From: Rhabditophanes sp. KR3021
Taxonomy: Eukaryota > Nematoda > Chromadorea > Rhabditida > Alloionematidae
DNA: 64,000 bases
Assembly: GCA_963281155.1 (NCBI GenBank)
Contig: CAUJLY010000001.1
Location: 868,001-932,000 of the forward strand
Reading direction: 5' to 3'
Shown here: piece after piece, positions 9,852 to 20,824 of the stretch
How the letters are laid out: each line of letters begins with the position of its first letter
Position numbering within the stretch: position 1 is the first letter of the stretch
Made by a program: the position numbers and the translations under genes
Notes under the pieces: generated by a model
Told to the model about the DNA's origin: nothing
The model's input: the letters and a program-made list of their open reading frames with translations, nothing else
The model's database searches: none

Positions 9852-10504
9852 AAAATATTATATTTGTGTTCTTGGCCATACCGAGTTCATTTCAGAATCT
9901 TGATCTTATAGTTTTATACGGAATACTTACTTATACATGCATCTTTTTTAGTGGTCCATTTAATTAGTTGTGACTAAGTGAATTTATTATTGTAATTGAT
10001 CTTTTATTTTGAATAAAAATTTACTTGATTTTGTTTTAGACGGTATATACCAATAAAAACAATTAACATTGCCATTGTCATGTCGCATCTTAATTAACAC
10101 AATACAGATCAATTAATGCCTTGAACTAGTAAATTGTAGTGTATCCAAACTAATTGACTCAATCAAGGATGCCACTGAAAGATGCCGCTTTGATCTGGAC
10201 ACGGAAAGCAACAAATAATCTATTTATTTCCATAATATAAATGACTTATACATTGCTGCATCTATAGTTTATACTTTCATGGATATATAAACCAAACTTA
10301 ACACACTAAGTAATCATTCTCATTCAAGTTGAATCAAAAGATCTTGTTTTATTCTTTCATTTACTAATTACTCGTCCCTCCAAATCTGTTCCTTACTTTA
10401 ATAAATAAAAATTTCTTAATTACCTGCTACTTTTTGACGCCACAACAATCACTTTTTTATTTACAGGCTTTTTAAACAACAAGTAACCACTTCTTCCCCA
10501 AAAA
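9852..10504. other. Intergenic, AT-rich
   Basis: No gene or repeat recognised. Confidence 0.4.
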
Positions 10505-10804
10505 ATGTCCCTCCTTAACACCTCAACACCCACCTCTGAAAAAGCCAAAACTCGCATCAATCCAAGAATCCTTTTTTCCAACGACACACCCAAAATAGCC
10601 TCCAAATCAATGCAATCCCCATCTGCTCTCACCACCACAATGGATTGTCACTCAAGCCCTCCCAGACAACTCTTCAACCAAACAAACCTTCAAAATTGCT
10701 TTACACCAAAAGCTCTTTTTGGTCAAAATGAATGTCCAGATGCACCTGTTAGAAACAACAACCATCAAAGTCGTCTTGCCACAAGAAAATCTATGGGTGG
10801 ATGA
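10505..10804 (+). CDS. Small Ser/Thr/Pro-rich protein with three RxLF-like motifs
   Basis: A single-exon frame of 99 codons, without signal peptide or membrane segment, predicted to be disordered. Three short elements recur: RILFSN, RQLFNQ and KALFGQ, each followed by N or Q. Several Ser/Thr-Pro pairs are also present. RxLF and KxLFG resemble cyclin-docking motifs of Cdk inhibitors and substrates. That is a suggestion only, since such short motifs occur by chance. No family is recognised, and upstream exons cannot be excluded. Confidence 0.45.
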   Translation: MSLLNTSTPTSEKAKTRINPRILFSNDTPKIASKSMQSPSALTTTMDCHSSPPRQLFNQTNLQNCFTPKALFGQNECPDAPVRNNNHQSRLATRKSMGG

Positions 10805-11085
10805 ATTATCTTTCATTCAAAAAGGAGGGGGTGAATGAAGGATGTGGTGTTGCCATTAATTGCTACTTTTAATTTATGTGTATTGTTTTGTTTTTTTGGA
10901 TTGTAAAAGCACTTCATCAGAACATAAAATTAAACCTATTTATTGTTATCAAAGTATATCTATAAAAATGATCAAAAAACCTTAAAAGTCCTTGTTACAT
11001 TACCATTTATTAGTGAGAAATTAGTTTTGTTATTTACATTATAAACACATTATAAAACACCGGTTCTTTGTTTGTGGAGCCAAAG

Positions 11086-12660
11086 TTAACGGAGATGCTT
11101 GGTGACCATGATTAAAGTTAATACCGTCAGAATGACAAAGACGATGAAGAGGGAGAGGATCAGGAGAGTAGAGGTGGTTTGGATCTTTTCTCTGGATAAT
11201 TCTTCATAGCCGATGTCGTAGTCGGAGTCGATGTGGAGGTTGAAGGTGTCGACGATGTCGCGAATTTCCTCTTCGGGAATTGAGATGATGCCGCGGAAGT
11301 ATTTTTCTACTTGTTGATAAGCTAGTCTGGAATGATGAGTTAGAGTGGGGTCGGTGGCGAGAGCTGCTTTGACGTCTAGATACAAACCAGTCCTGTCTTT
11401 CATGTATTTAGCTACTTTTTGTTCCTTCTTTGGATCGAGAAAAAGTCCGTCTTCTGATTGAGAGGAGTACTTATAAATTGGGTCTACTTTGACTTGTGGA
11501 ATTTGTTGTATTTCTCTGTGAGGAAGTGGTTCTGTTTGTATTTCTGGATGTTGCTGCAATTCTCTCGGTGGCCTAGAAGTTGACCAACCATCTCCCAATA
11601 ATCCTACATTCTGTTGAGCCTTATGATGAGAAGGTACATCGACCGTACCTTGCTCTTTCTTGGAAATAACTTTGAAAGGAAGTTTCATATTATTTGAAAA
11701 ACACACTCCACCATACTTAGATTTCAGTACGTGATCATTATCTTCCTTTCGACCCGAGTTTACAGCTGCAATAAAAGAAGTATTAATAACTTTTGAAAAG
11801 AGAACCTTTTTTATGGTACTAAATGCAAGGTGAAAAGTTACGTCAACAAATCATTTCACCCGACAAAGATCAAAGGAAAAAGGTGTCTTTCCACCTTACG
11901 ACCCACCACTCAATCATCTTTTCTAACTTACAAATAAGGTACCCTTCTTCATTGTCTTCAAAAATAGCTCTCCTCATATTGCCAGCATTCCTGTTTCTGA
12001 TCACAAATTTGTATTTAAATGCAGGAGTACATGCAGCTACTACTTGTCGTGTAGATTCTCCCTCCACGATACATGCCTTTCCCGCAGACACACTTACTTT
12101 GTATAAGATGAAAAATAAATGATCTGGACATTGAAATTCGATCTTGTCTCCTAATTTTAGCAACAGCACCGGTTGGTTTGGCAATCTACAAAGGGTAATC
12201 AAAAAGAGATTAATAGTTTAGAAGGCTTTAAATGTTTTTTATACCAAACCGCTACCACCTCAAAAGGTAAAGCATTAAGTTTATTGATGATTTACTAAAC
12301 TAATCACTTTGATCCTCTTTGTAATTTACTTTTTACAAGCTGTGTAAACATAAAGCTTATTAGCAAACTAAAATAGATCGTTCTTTGTTGAGCCGATTGA
12401 GGATTAGTCAAAAGTTCTCAGGAGTGCCATATTTAGCAAACAAACTTATTAATTTAGTTGTTGTTAGTTTGTTTCTTTAAGATAAGAATGATAACATATG
12501 TTTTAAGAAGATTTGGTAAAAACATTGTTTGCAAAAGTATTTAGGTGTTTTTAAATTTTTGTGATAAAACTTACAGGCCATTATCAAGTGTCAGGTTTAA
12601 GAAATGTTCACGTGCCGCAGCGGTAGAGTAAATAAATATTATGATTAGTAGAAATTTCAT
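11086..12660 (-). CDS. Ephrin (receptor-tyrosine-kinase ligand), 3 exons
   Basis: Exons, in coding order, are 12575-12660, 11932-12185 and 11086-11764 or 11765. Both introns are GT-AG and the joined frame is 339 residues. A signal peptide opens the protein (FLLIIIFIYSTAAA). The receptor-binding domain shows the ephrin landmarks: LKLGDKIEFQCP, YKVSV, a late Cys pair, the edge strand ending GYLIS, then GGVC and MKLPFKV. These lie at the expected place on either side of the second intron. A Gln/Pro-rich stalk of about 150 residues follows, and a hydrophobic segment (LLILSLFIVFVILTVLTLIMV) ends four residues before the stop, so it is either a GPI signal or a membrane anchor with a tiny tail. Ephrins bind Eph receptors on neighbouring cells and guide cell and axon movement. 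Confidence 0.85.
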
Positions 12661-12710
12661 GGCAAACTGGAAAAATAGAGATATGATGTAAGTGATATTG
12701 TGTGCATGAT

Positions 12711-12718
12711 TTTATATA
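12711..12718 (-). promoter_or_regulatory. TATA box of the ephrin gene
   Basis: TATATAAA on the minus strand lies 51-58 bases upstream of the ephrin ATG at 12660. Confidence 0.45.
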
Positions 12719-14245
12719 GTATAGAGGAGATGGCCTCTCTTTGGGATGAACTTTAATAAGTTGTCATAACTTTTTTAATGAAGTGCTTAAAGTATAGAGA
12801 TAGTGGAACGTTTAAAATTGAACATATGGCAGGTATGTGTTGAATCATCAAATTATAAATAAATGGGGATAAATGCCAAGAAATAACTGTTTTTAAATTG
12901 AAATAAATATGTGTGAGAGGGCAAAAATAGGTTAAACAATATTAAAGCCAAAAAAGACGACGACTCAAAAGGACGAGAAGCATCCACTTAAAAAGCAATC
13001 CAAACAACCTCTTTTATATACCCATCAATTTTCTTGACCTAACCAATTCAATATATGATACACTAATCTGATCTTAAAAAAGTGAAGCCACTCCAAAAGA
13101 AGCGGCACCAAATAAAGAGGCTTTCAATCCTCTCAAAAGAAATATTGTCTGATTAAGGCAGATGTTAGGTAAAAAATGCATAGAGATTTAAATAAATTAG
13201 AAAGGATTTGTGAAATTGGAAACCCATTACCGGTTGAAAGTGTATATAATTAAAAGAATGGACGCAATTTATTTATTTAAATTAGTTGGGTTTGGTAATT
13301 TAATGGGGGAGGTGATTGGTGGCACTTTTTTAGATATCATTTAACTTTTTATATAAATATATGGAAATTGGCTGTTTGGGGTGGTATATATGTTGTGATA
13401 ACAAGGCATGGATGTAGTATAATTTTGGTGGTAAAATAAATTTGCTGAAACGCACAAGGTGTGTGAATAAATGTACATTTATATGGGTGTATGTGATATA
13501 TAAAATGAAATTGAATGTGTAAAAGAATAGGTCTTTTAAGATTAAAGTAGTTGGAATAAAAATAATTGTAAGGTATCAGAGGCAACTTTATGGCTTGGTA
13601 TTGAAGAAGGAAATTACAAAGTATATATTTAAAGATTGTGTATAATTTATCTTTGACAAGGTGACTAACTGTATTGCAAAATAATATACACTAAAAAGAG
13701 GAGTTGAGTTATTGTCAATATAGCAATTACAAAGAACGCACATATGGGCTACCTACTTGGCTTGACTTTTTTCTCATCAAATAGAAGCTAAAGCCTTCTC
13801 AGTTATTGTAACAACTTAAACCAGCCTGAAAGAGACTGTGAAAATAGATGTCTTGTTAAGTAGATTAGTAAGGATGTGTTAATAGATTCACAGCATGATT
13901 GATTGGTGTACTTGTTTGGCGTTTTTATACCGTTGTAGATAGATATTACTGGTGCTGGAATGGAAAAGAATATTGTCTTAAGATGAGCAGTAGCAACAGA
14001 AAGCACCAAAAGTTCCTCTCCTATTTTTTAAGATAGATTGTTTTATGGGTGGCTATTTATTACGACATTTAGGATGTGTTGCACACTTTTTGTGCATTAT
14101 TGAAAGAGAAAATATATAGTTATGCACAACACATAAATCTTTTGAAGAGAGACTTAAAAAGAGGGTTATGAGATATACATTTTTAGAAGAATTTTCTTTA
14201 TTTAAATAATTATGAAATCAAACGGTAACAAATTATGGCATAAAC
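12719..14245. other. Long intergenic region
   Basis: About 1.5 kb of AT-rich sequence with only short open frames of biased composition (Tyr/His/Ile-rich), which I take as noise. It lies upstream of the ephrin promoter and downstream of GMP reductase, so distal control elements may lie here. None is recognisable. Confidence 0.4.
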
Positions 14246-15352
14246 TTAAACTTCAAAGGCGGCGTATTGTTCATTAGTCTGCATGGTAACTCTGATGAAA
14301 GTAGTTCTCTTGCTCAATTCTTTGAGGTATTTGCTGCCTGAATAAGTGCAAGCACTTCTTAAACCACCGAGAACATCTTGAACGGTGTTGCTGATATCGC
14401 CACGGTAGGGGATGGTGATGGTTTTTCCCTCGGAAGCTCTGTATTCTGCAACGGACCCAGAATGTTTGTTCATTGCGGTGTCTGAAGACATTCCGTAGAA
14501 CATCTTGTACTGTTTACCGTTCTTCTCGATGATTTCACCGCCGGATTGATCGTGGCCGGCAAACAGTCCTCCAGCCATCACAAAATCGGCACCAGCTCCA
14601 AAGGCTTTGGCGACATCACCGGGATTGGTGCAACCTCCGTCCGAGATTACGTGTCCATTCATTCCATGAGCAGCATCGGCACATTCCAAGACTGCAGACA
14701 ATTGTGGGTAACCAACGCCGGTCTTTTTTCTGGTGGTACAGACGGATCCTGGACCGATTCCTACTTTGACGATGTCAGCTCCGGTCAGGATCAATTCTTC
14801 GACCATTTCTCCTGTGACTACATTTCCAGCGATGATGGTGTGAGTTGGAAATTCTTCACGACACTTTCTGATGAAATCAACGAAATGCTCAGAATATCCG
14901 TTGGCGACATCGAGGCAGATGTAATCGAGTTCAGGAATAGCATCAGTGACTAACTTGAGCTTCTTAAAGTCTTCACCAGTCATACCAGAAGAGATGGCGA
15001 GGTTGGCAAACAACTAAACGTGGTGATTAAAATAGATACTAATAACTAGAAAGTAACTTACATCCTTGTCCCTGTTGTTGTTGTCAGCAAAGGCAACCCA
15101 CTCTTGGAGGGAATAATGCTTATGCATCGTGGTGAACATCTTGTGCTTAGCCAAAGCCTCAGCCATAGCAAAAGTTCCAACTGTATCCATATTACTGGCA
15201 ATGACAGGAACTCCGGCATAAGTCTTCTTCGAATTTCTAAAAGTAAATTCTCTGACCAAATCAACATCGGCACGGGATCTAAGAGTAGATCTCTTTGGCC
15301 TGATCAAGACATCCTTGAAGTCAAGCTTCGGATCACTTTCAATTCGAGGCAT
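14246..15352 (-). CDS. GMPR: GMP reductase (2 exons)
   Basis: Exon 1 is 15062-15352, the 48-base intron is 15014-15061 (GTAAGT...TTTAG), and exon 2 is 14246-15013. The joined protein has 352 residues, close to the family length. It converts GMP to IMP and ammonia with NADPH, linking guanine and adenine nucleotide pools in the cytosol. The N-terminus has [12 protein letters not shown] and the IMPDH/GMPR barrel follows. The catalytic loop GPGSVCTTR puts the nucleophile at Cys189. IISDGG-like and phosphate-binding GGLFAG segments are in order, and the tail includes the [13 protein letters not shown] region that distinguishes GMP reductase from IMP dehydrogenase. Nothing is missing. Confidence 0.95.
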
Positions 15353-16570
15353 GATCTGAAATAAATTTGTATTAATCTATTACAAAGAGCAACAACCTAA
15401 CATAAGCGATATAATTTACAAAATGAAATGAATAGTAAAAGGATCATTTATATAATGGCTGTGTCAAATAAGATAAGATCAAATAGTCTGGCTAAATACA
15501 ACACACATAACATACATGAATAGAAAGTGCAGTTTGTCAAAAAAGCAAAAAGTGCTAGATACTTATCTAAGGTTGGAACGTTCTAGAAGAAGCGAGCTGC
15601 GGAAAAATAGACGATAATATAGATTAAAGCATATATTATGTCGGAATGTGAAAGTGAGATGGACCATAAAAAGGATATTTAGTTGAAAGCAGAATCGGTA
15701 CCAGGACACGTGATATTTTTATAAGTAATATTTAATCAAAATGTGTGATTAAAGTGACCATTATCTAATCATAAAAAATGTGTGATGGTGAAGTGGACAT
15801 CGTTATTGATAAATAAAGAAAATGGCCTTTGCAAGTAGAAAGAGCGCGTAGCATTTACTTCTTTAAACATTTTTTGACGTGTGAATGGAAAAACAAATGT
15901 GTGGTGAAAATAAGACTTTGATTTATATATATCACACTTTTTGATCAATTAAAAACAATGTGTTGGCAGGACAGAACTTAATACTACTATAAATATTGTG
16001 TTATTATTGTAAACAATATCAATGTTGCTACCAAATGATTAAATTTAACACAAAAGGTCCTATAAACGTCAAATAATATAAACAAACTCAAAAAACATTT
16101 GTTGTAAAATAGAATATATGCATGATTACTTGTTGCAGTACTTACAGGGTAAATTAAATGAAAGTATTTGATATTTTTGATTGTTTTTAGTATGGATGGC
16201 TGAACAATAATTATGGGATTACAGGAAATAAGTTCAATAGAAAGTTAAGTTGAGTGAAAATAAACTTTTATTTATTATTGTCAAATAGAGATACATTGCC
16301 GAATTGAATTAATTGTTTTTGTTGTAAACATAAATGCTATTTTATTTTTGTAGATGTACTACTTCTATTTAAACATTTTTGATGTATAATCAAAAACAAA
16401 TACATGCTTGAAATGAAAGATAAACAGTTAAATTATAGTTTCATTTTTTACAAATCTTCCCAATTCAAATAAAAGGTTCTATAATTAATAGAAGTGTAGA
16501 GGTATAACATTTATAAAGTGACATATAAATAACAACAATTGGATAGATAACAAGATTAGAATATAAAAAA
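15353..16570. other. Intergenic, AT-rich
   Basis: Promoter side of GMP reductase followed by about 1 kb without a supported gene. No repeat or RNA gene seen. Confidence 0.4.
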
Positions 16571-17547
16571 TTAACGTTTCATCTTTTTGAGAGGTGGTGC
16601 GCCAGATTTCATCAAAGCCCTATTAAGTCTACGAACCAATAATGAAACAAAGAATTGTGAAACTGCAGGATTTTCATAGATTCTTAAATTAGTCTTTGTG
16701 TAATTTGCAATATAATCATCTGATAAAGCAAGAAATGGTTGCATTAGGGTAATATTACCAAACATGCTGGTAGTAATAGAACTTTGGGCTGGAGGTGTAG
16801 TATCAAAGTAAATTTGCATAAGCAAATTCAACCATTCGCCTTTACGATTTGCATAATCGAATTCAACCCAACTTGAAATAATATCAAGCACAACCTCCTG
16901 ATTTTTGTCTTTGTTAAAGTCTTTATTAAACAATCCTAAAATACTTTTATCTTCGAAAGAATCAAACGCTTTAAATGCATGCATTTCCTAAATAGATACA
17001 TCAATATTAATAAAAGCCAATAATTTTAAATTTGCCTTGTAATATTTAGTGATCGCTTCTTTGGTACAATCATTGATAACTTGTAATTTAGTATCCCTCG
17101 AATTTTCATACATTATTCCAACAAAGGTCATATTTTTTTCATCCATAACCCAAGACTTGAGCTTATTCTAAAAATATGAATATACACAGGAAGAACTAAT
17201 ATTATCTACCTCCAAGTCGAGAACATTGTAATGCTTTTGATTTGTCAACAACGACATGATGTTGTCACCATTAATTTCAAAAGAATCTCCACGAAAAATA
17301 TACTCATAAAAAACTTTGAAATCTTTTAACGTCAGTTCATCCAAATTAAAATCACCTTAAATCATTTGTAAGTATAACTATTACTAAAGATACTCTTTAA
17401 AACATCTGCCGTGAAGAGATCAACAAAAAAGGTTGAATGTCCGCACAGCAATAATCTTGAAACTTCAATTGAGCCATCCGTAAAGTTGATTTTTGCATCA
17501 TTTCCGAAAGGATTTTTTTCAAGGAATCTTGAGTAGTCAGGCAGCAT
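16571..17547 (-). CDS. BTB-BACK domain protein (4 exons)
   Basis: Exons in coding order are 17394-17547, 17210-17355, 17036-17167 and 16571-16987, giving about 282 residues. The BTB fold starts near residue 15 with the pattern A/D-IxFxDGSxEVxRLLLCGHSxFFxDLF. It continues across the first intron as VLKSDFNLDELT and a typical FKVFYEYIF helix. The second half has BACK-type helices (KLQVINDCTK, MHAFKAFDSF). The third intron must begin GC and end AG, because the frame otherwise meets a stop just before the last exon. BTB-BACK proteins commonly serve as substrate adaptors for cullin-3 ubiquitin ligases. There is no Kelch or MATH domain, so the partner is unknown. Confidence 0.75.
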
Positions 17548-18086
17548 TGTATATCTCTAATCTACAAATTTAAATTAAAAGAAGATTATATTCCAAAATG
17601 TTGTGCGAAAACCATATTTTGTTTAACATATAGTAAAATACTTTAAGTTTATCTCAGTCAAAGTAACCTAAAATAATCAGTGATATAAGGATTTGGGCAT
17701 ATATGTTAAAAGAGTTTAGGGAGAAAGATCCTCGATCTTTACTCGAGTGTTTTAATTATTAAACATACCTTTATTAAAACAAAAGTCCTTTGTTACATAT
17801 TTTGAAATCAGACATGAAGAGTCGTCCCCACAGTTAGATGTTACCTTTACTACCATAATCAATACACTTTATTTATGTGATACCCTTGTTTGGAAGAATA
17901 AGGACGTAAAATATTTATACATATTTAAGACATTTCCTTATACAATACTAAAAATGGAATGTCAAAACATATTCTTTAATAATATGAATCATTGATCACA
18001 TGAATAAAATGACAAATAATTAAAACTTTGGTCTCTAAAAACATTTAAAATGACTGGTATCTCTTATTTCAATCTCAAATATTGCA
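17548..18086. other. Intergenic between divergent genes
   Basis: AT-rich. Contains a perfect short inverted repeat near 17730-17745 (CCTCGATCTTTACTCGAG-like), otherwise nothing recognised. Confidence 0.4.
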
Positions 18087-18473
18087 ATGCTCAAACTGAT
18101 TCTTGTATTTATTTGTCTTCTCCAAGTAAATGCCTTCTTATTCTCCGACAAGCAAATACTCAAGATGTGCGGAATCTTACTTTGTGACGAACATCGTGCC
18201 ATCAATGTAAAGGTTCAAATTTGGGATCGCAATTATTTCAGTAAAAACGACTTACTCGATTCTACCACGACTGACAAATTTGGACACTTTTGCTTTGACA
18301 AAACTGAATCTAAAAATAAGAAACTTGACCCATATCTCATAATCTCGCCTTTGGCCTGCTACAGATCTGGCCCACTAAAGATTAAACTAAAGCGTTATCA
18401 ACATTATGTCAGTCAAGGTGCTCCCCCAACAACAAACTTTCGTCTAAATGGTCGTTACTCAAGTGTTTTTTGA
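18087..18473 (+). CDS. Transthyretin-like secreted protein (nematode TTR family)
   Basis: The protein has 128 residues in one exon. The signal peptide is LKLILVFICLLQVNA. The mature part shows the family's opening strand (GILLCDEHRAINVKVQIWD), a central DKFGHFCFD turn, and a Cys late in the chain (LACYRSG). This is the usual order in the nematode transthyretin-like family. Members are secreted; a few act in apoptotic-cell recognition or neuron-glia interactions, but most have no known role. The chain is slightly shorter than the common 130-150 residues. Confidence 0.8.
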   Translation: MLKLILVFICLLQVNAFLFSDKQILKMCGILLCDEHRAINVKVQIWDRNYFSKNDLLDSTTTDKFGHFCFDKTESKNKKLDPYLIISPLACYRSGPLKIKLKRYQHYVSQGAPPTTNFRLNGRYSSVF

Positions 18474-19307
18474 ATGTAAATCTATAATCTATCATAATAT
18501 TGCATTTTATAAAATAAATTGGTATATTTAAGTTTAGTTGTTAGTTGAAGATTGCTTTAAAGAACCTTTTAGAGAAAATAGCAAACATGATCTATCAGAT
18601 GTGGTCAAAGATGTATCAATTCAGTTAAAGACATAAAAAGGACCTTTCGATTCCCCAGCTTTAAACTGATTCAGAACTCAGCACATTCCGTTAATCCGAC
18701 CAGTTAGGGAATTCCTGCCGGTTGAACGACGAACTGTGACTTGTTATGAAACAATCTAATTACGACTGTTGTCAATGTGTACACGTTACAAAAAACGATT
18801 TATTATAAATGAGATGTTAATTTATGTACGCCAGCTGTAGTGGATCAGGAGCATTTTGTGATGTAATCATGCAGACTTGTCGTATGTAAGTGAACATATT
18901 AATATGGCTTGTTTTATATTTTTGTTTTCCAAATTAAGCTTCTGCCTAATTAGATATTTTAAATATCAACATTAAGTTAATAATACTTATTTCGGATTCC
19001 AGAAACAACTTATATTAATCACATTTGTTGATCATTTAAATCGAGAATGGTATTTTGGATGTTAAATATCTGATTTCACCTATTTTTATGCCACTTTAGA
19101 AAGGTCTTTTATAAAAAAATGAAATTCAAATGATGTCCACAATCGTTTGGGAAGACGTCACTAGCAAACACAAACAAATATTTCCATTTAAGACTTTTGA
19201 TGATTTTTGAATTTGCTCAAGCTGTATCATCCAAACACATTCTTTTTACTCCGCTAGTACTACTTTCCTTATTTTGTAAACTTAAACTAACATCTGTTCC
19301 TATTATA
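18474..19307. other. Intergenic with one tiny Cys-containing open frame
   Basis: Nothing solid. A 21-codon frame near 18824-18889 has four Cys and ends at a good GTAAGT donor. It might be a leftover exon of a secreted Cys-rich gene. Confidence 0.35.
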
Positions 19308-19309
19308 GA
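19299..19309 (+). promoter_or_regulatory. Probable trans-splice acceptor of the SEM1 gene
   Basis: The sequence CCTATTATAG|A ends 9 bases before the ATG and has no matching upstream coding exon. A spliced-leader acceptor is the simplest reading; a 5' UTR intron is the alternative. Confidence 0.4.
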
Positions 19310-19317
19310 TTGAAAGT

Positions 19318-19551
19318 ATGTCTGGTGCTACGTCCGAAAAGCCAATTATTGACAGCAAAGTGCTAGAAGCTGAAAAACAAGCTGTTGAAGCACACATCGA
19401 CAACGAAGAAGAATTTGAAGAGTTTCCAGTTGAAGATTACAAGTCCGGGGGAAATGGAACATCTAGAGTCAAAGCCTGGGAAGATGATTGGGATAATGAA
19501 AAGCCAAAAATGTCCTTCTCTGCTTTGATCAAACAAAATCAAACTTCTTAA
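19318..19551 (+). CDS. dss-1: 26S proteasome subunit SEM1 / DSS1
   Basis: The protein has 77 residues in one exon. The two acidic/aromatic clusters that define SEM1/DSS1 are present: EEEFEEFPVEDY and WEDDWDNE, followed by a C-terminal helix (FSALIKQNQ). SEM1 is a small disordered acidic protein. It is part of the proteasome lid, binds ubiquitin chains, and in animals also binds BRCA2 and the mRNA export complex TREX-2. A TATTATAG acceptor 10 bases before the ATG is well placed for spliced-leader addition. Confidence 0.93.
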   Translation: MSGATSEKPIIDSKVLEAEKQAVEAHIDNEEEFEEFPVEDYKSGGNGTSRVKAWEDDWDNEKPKMSFSALIKQNQTS

Positions 19552-19623
19552 GTGGAAATATATTTAATTTATTGCCGGCATATGCTTTTTGATACAATAT
19601 ATTCTTGGGCTACTATTGAATAC

Positions 19624-19629
19624 AATAAA
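19624..19629 (+). terminator. Poly(A) signal of the SEM1 gene
   Basis: AATAAA 73 bases after the stop codon. Confidence 0.5.
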
Positions 19630-19699
19630 ATGTGTTTAACCAAAATAGTTGTCTATTCTTTAAATGACAAATAATCTAAATGAAAGTTTAAATTTACTA

Positions 19700-20360
19700 G
19701 TGCATTCACTTGGTTTTTCTGCAAATACAAATGCACCATTCTTTTAAATCTAATTCTCATAATCTTTCTTGATTTTCTTAGAAACGTTAACAAAAACAAA
19801 GCATTCATTAATGGAACACTTGATCCAGAAATAAAAGTATATGTAATAAAGTTTCTTGGAGTTATTATTGAGTGGTTGAATACTTTCAGTAATATAATGT
19901 AAGTTGATTATCACAAACTTTCTGTATTTTAATAAATATGTCAAAAAAAGTTATCAATTAAAATTTTTATTACTGATTTGATGCCAAGTTTATAGGGTTC
20001 AACTGAATGATATCTAGTATATAACATAGTTGCAACAATAGATGGATTGATACAGGCTATAGTCAAGAATACATGGATAGATAAAAAATATACCATAAAA
20101 GGAAGATTGATAGAATCAAAATGTTTTAAGTACATCACTACATGCTGATCAGCAGACACTACTTCCATATGTAATACAAAGGATGAAATTAAAAATATAA
20201 TGTCTGTGCCGAACTGTATACAAATAAGCCAATTAGCTGAATTCAGTTTTTCATTAACTTTAAAGTGACCAAACAAACTTAGGCCCAGGATGTTTGATAC
20301 AATTGAAGATACAAAAATTATCATATTTATAACTTTGTTTAATGGAAGCATTCCTAACAT
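19700..20360 (-). pseudogene. Truncated serpentine (7TM) chemoreceptor lacking the middle helices
   Basis: The upstream part (19950-20360) encodes three hydrophobic helices. The third ends in TRYHSVEPYK, the nematode receptor version of the DRY region at the inner end of TM3. Downstream, across roughly 100 bases of intron-like sequence, another frame (about 19700-19880) encodes a last helix with SSVPLMNALFLLTFLRKSRK, typical of TM7 and the start of the tail. Coding for TM4-TM6 is not found between them. This looks like an internally deleted receptor gene. The subfamily cannot be fixed. Confidence 0.5.
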
Positions 20361-20824
20361 TAATAAAGAATACTACTGCTATTTGAATGTTATTCACGTT
20401 TTCTTTTATAAACGAGACAATTAAATATCAATTACATTTTAATCTCTTATAATTACATAGTGGATCAATTATAATTTACTTTGAGAATGGATTTGATATT
20501 CTCCCCTCAAGTAATTTATCTATCTTATAATGTTCTCGTCTGCATAATACAAATCTAAGTACTTTATTTGTTTAGACGAAACATCTATCAAAAACTCAAG
20601 GTACTTTCCAAGAAGAAGACCACAAAAGCAAATTAACTCAAGAAACTATTTAATAAATAATTGTTTAAAATTCGTCATGTTTAATTTAGTCCTCTACATA
20701 AAAAAGGTGTTATGATATGATCTTTTTACATAAAAAGGGAAACTTATAATACATTGCACATTTATAAAAGAAATAATAGATATGATGGCTTAAAGCTGTT
20801 AAAACTCTAACAAAACAGAAATCC
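20361..20824. other. Intergenic, AT-rich
   Basis: Downstream region of the lipase gene. Nothing recognised. Confidence 0.4.

Noticed and set aside
13349..14009. Minus-strand frames of 68 and 78 codons
   Set aside because: Tyr/His/Ile-rich, no splice context and no leader or domain; taken as noise.
14546..14953. Plus-strand frame of 135 codons
   Set aside because: Lies opposite the GMP reductase coding sequence and has no features of its own.
18824..18889. 21-codon Cys-rich mini frame ending at GTAAGT
   Set aside because: Too short. The following possible exon gives no Cys pattern and no signal peptide.
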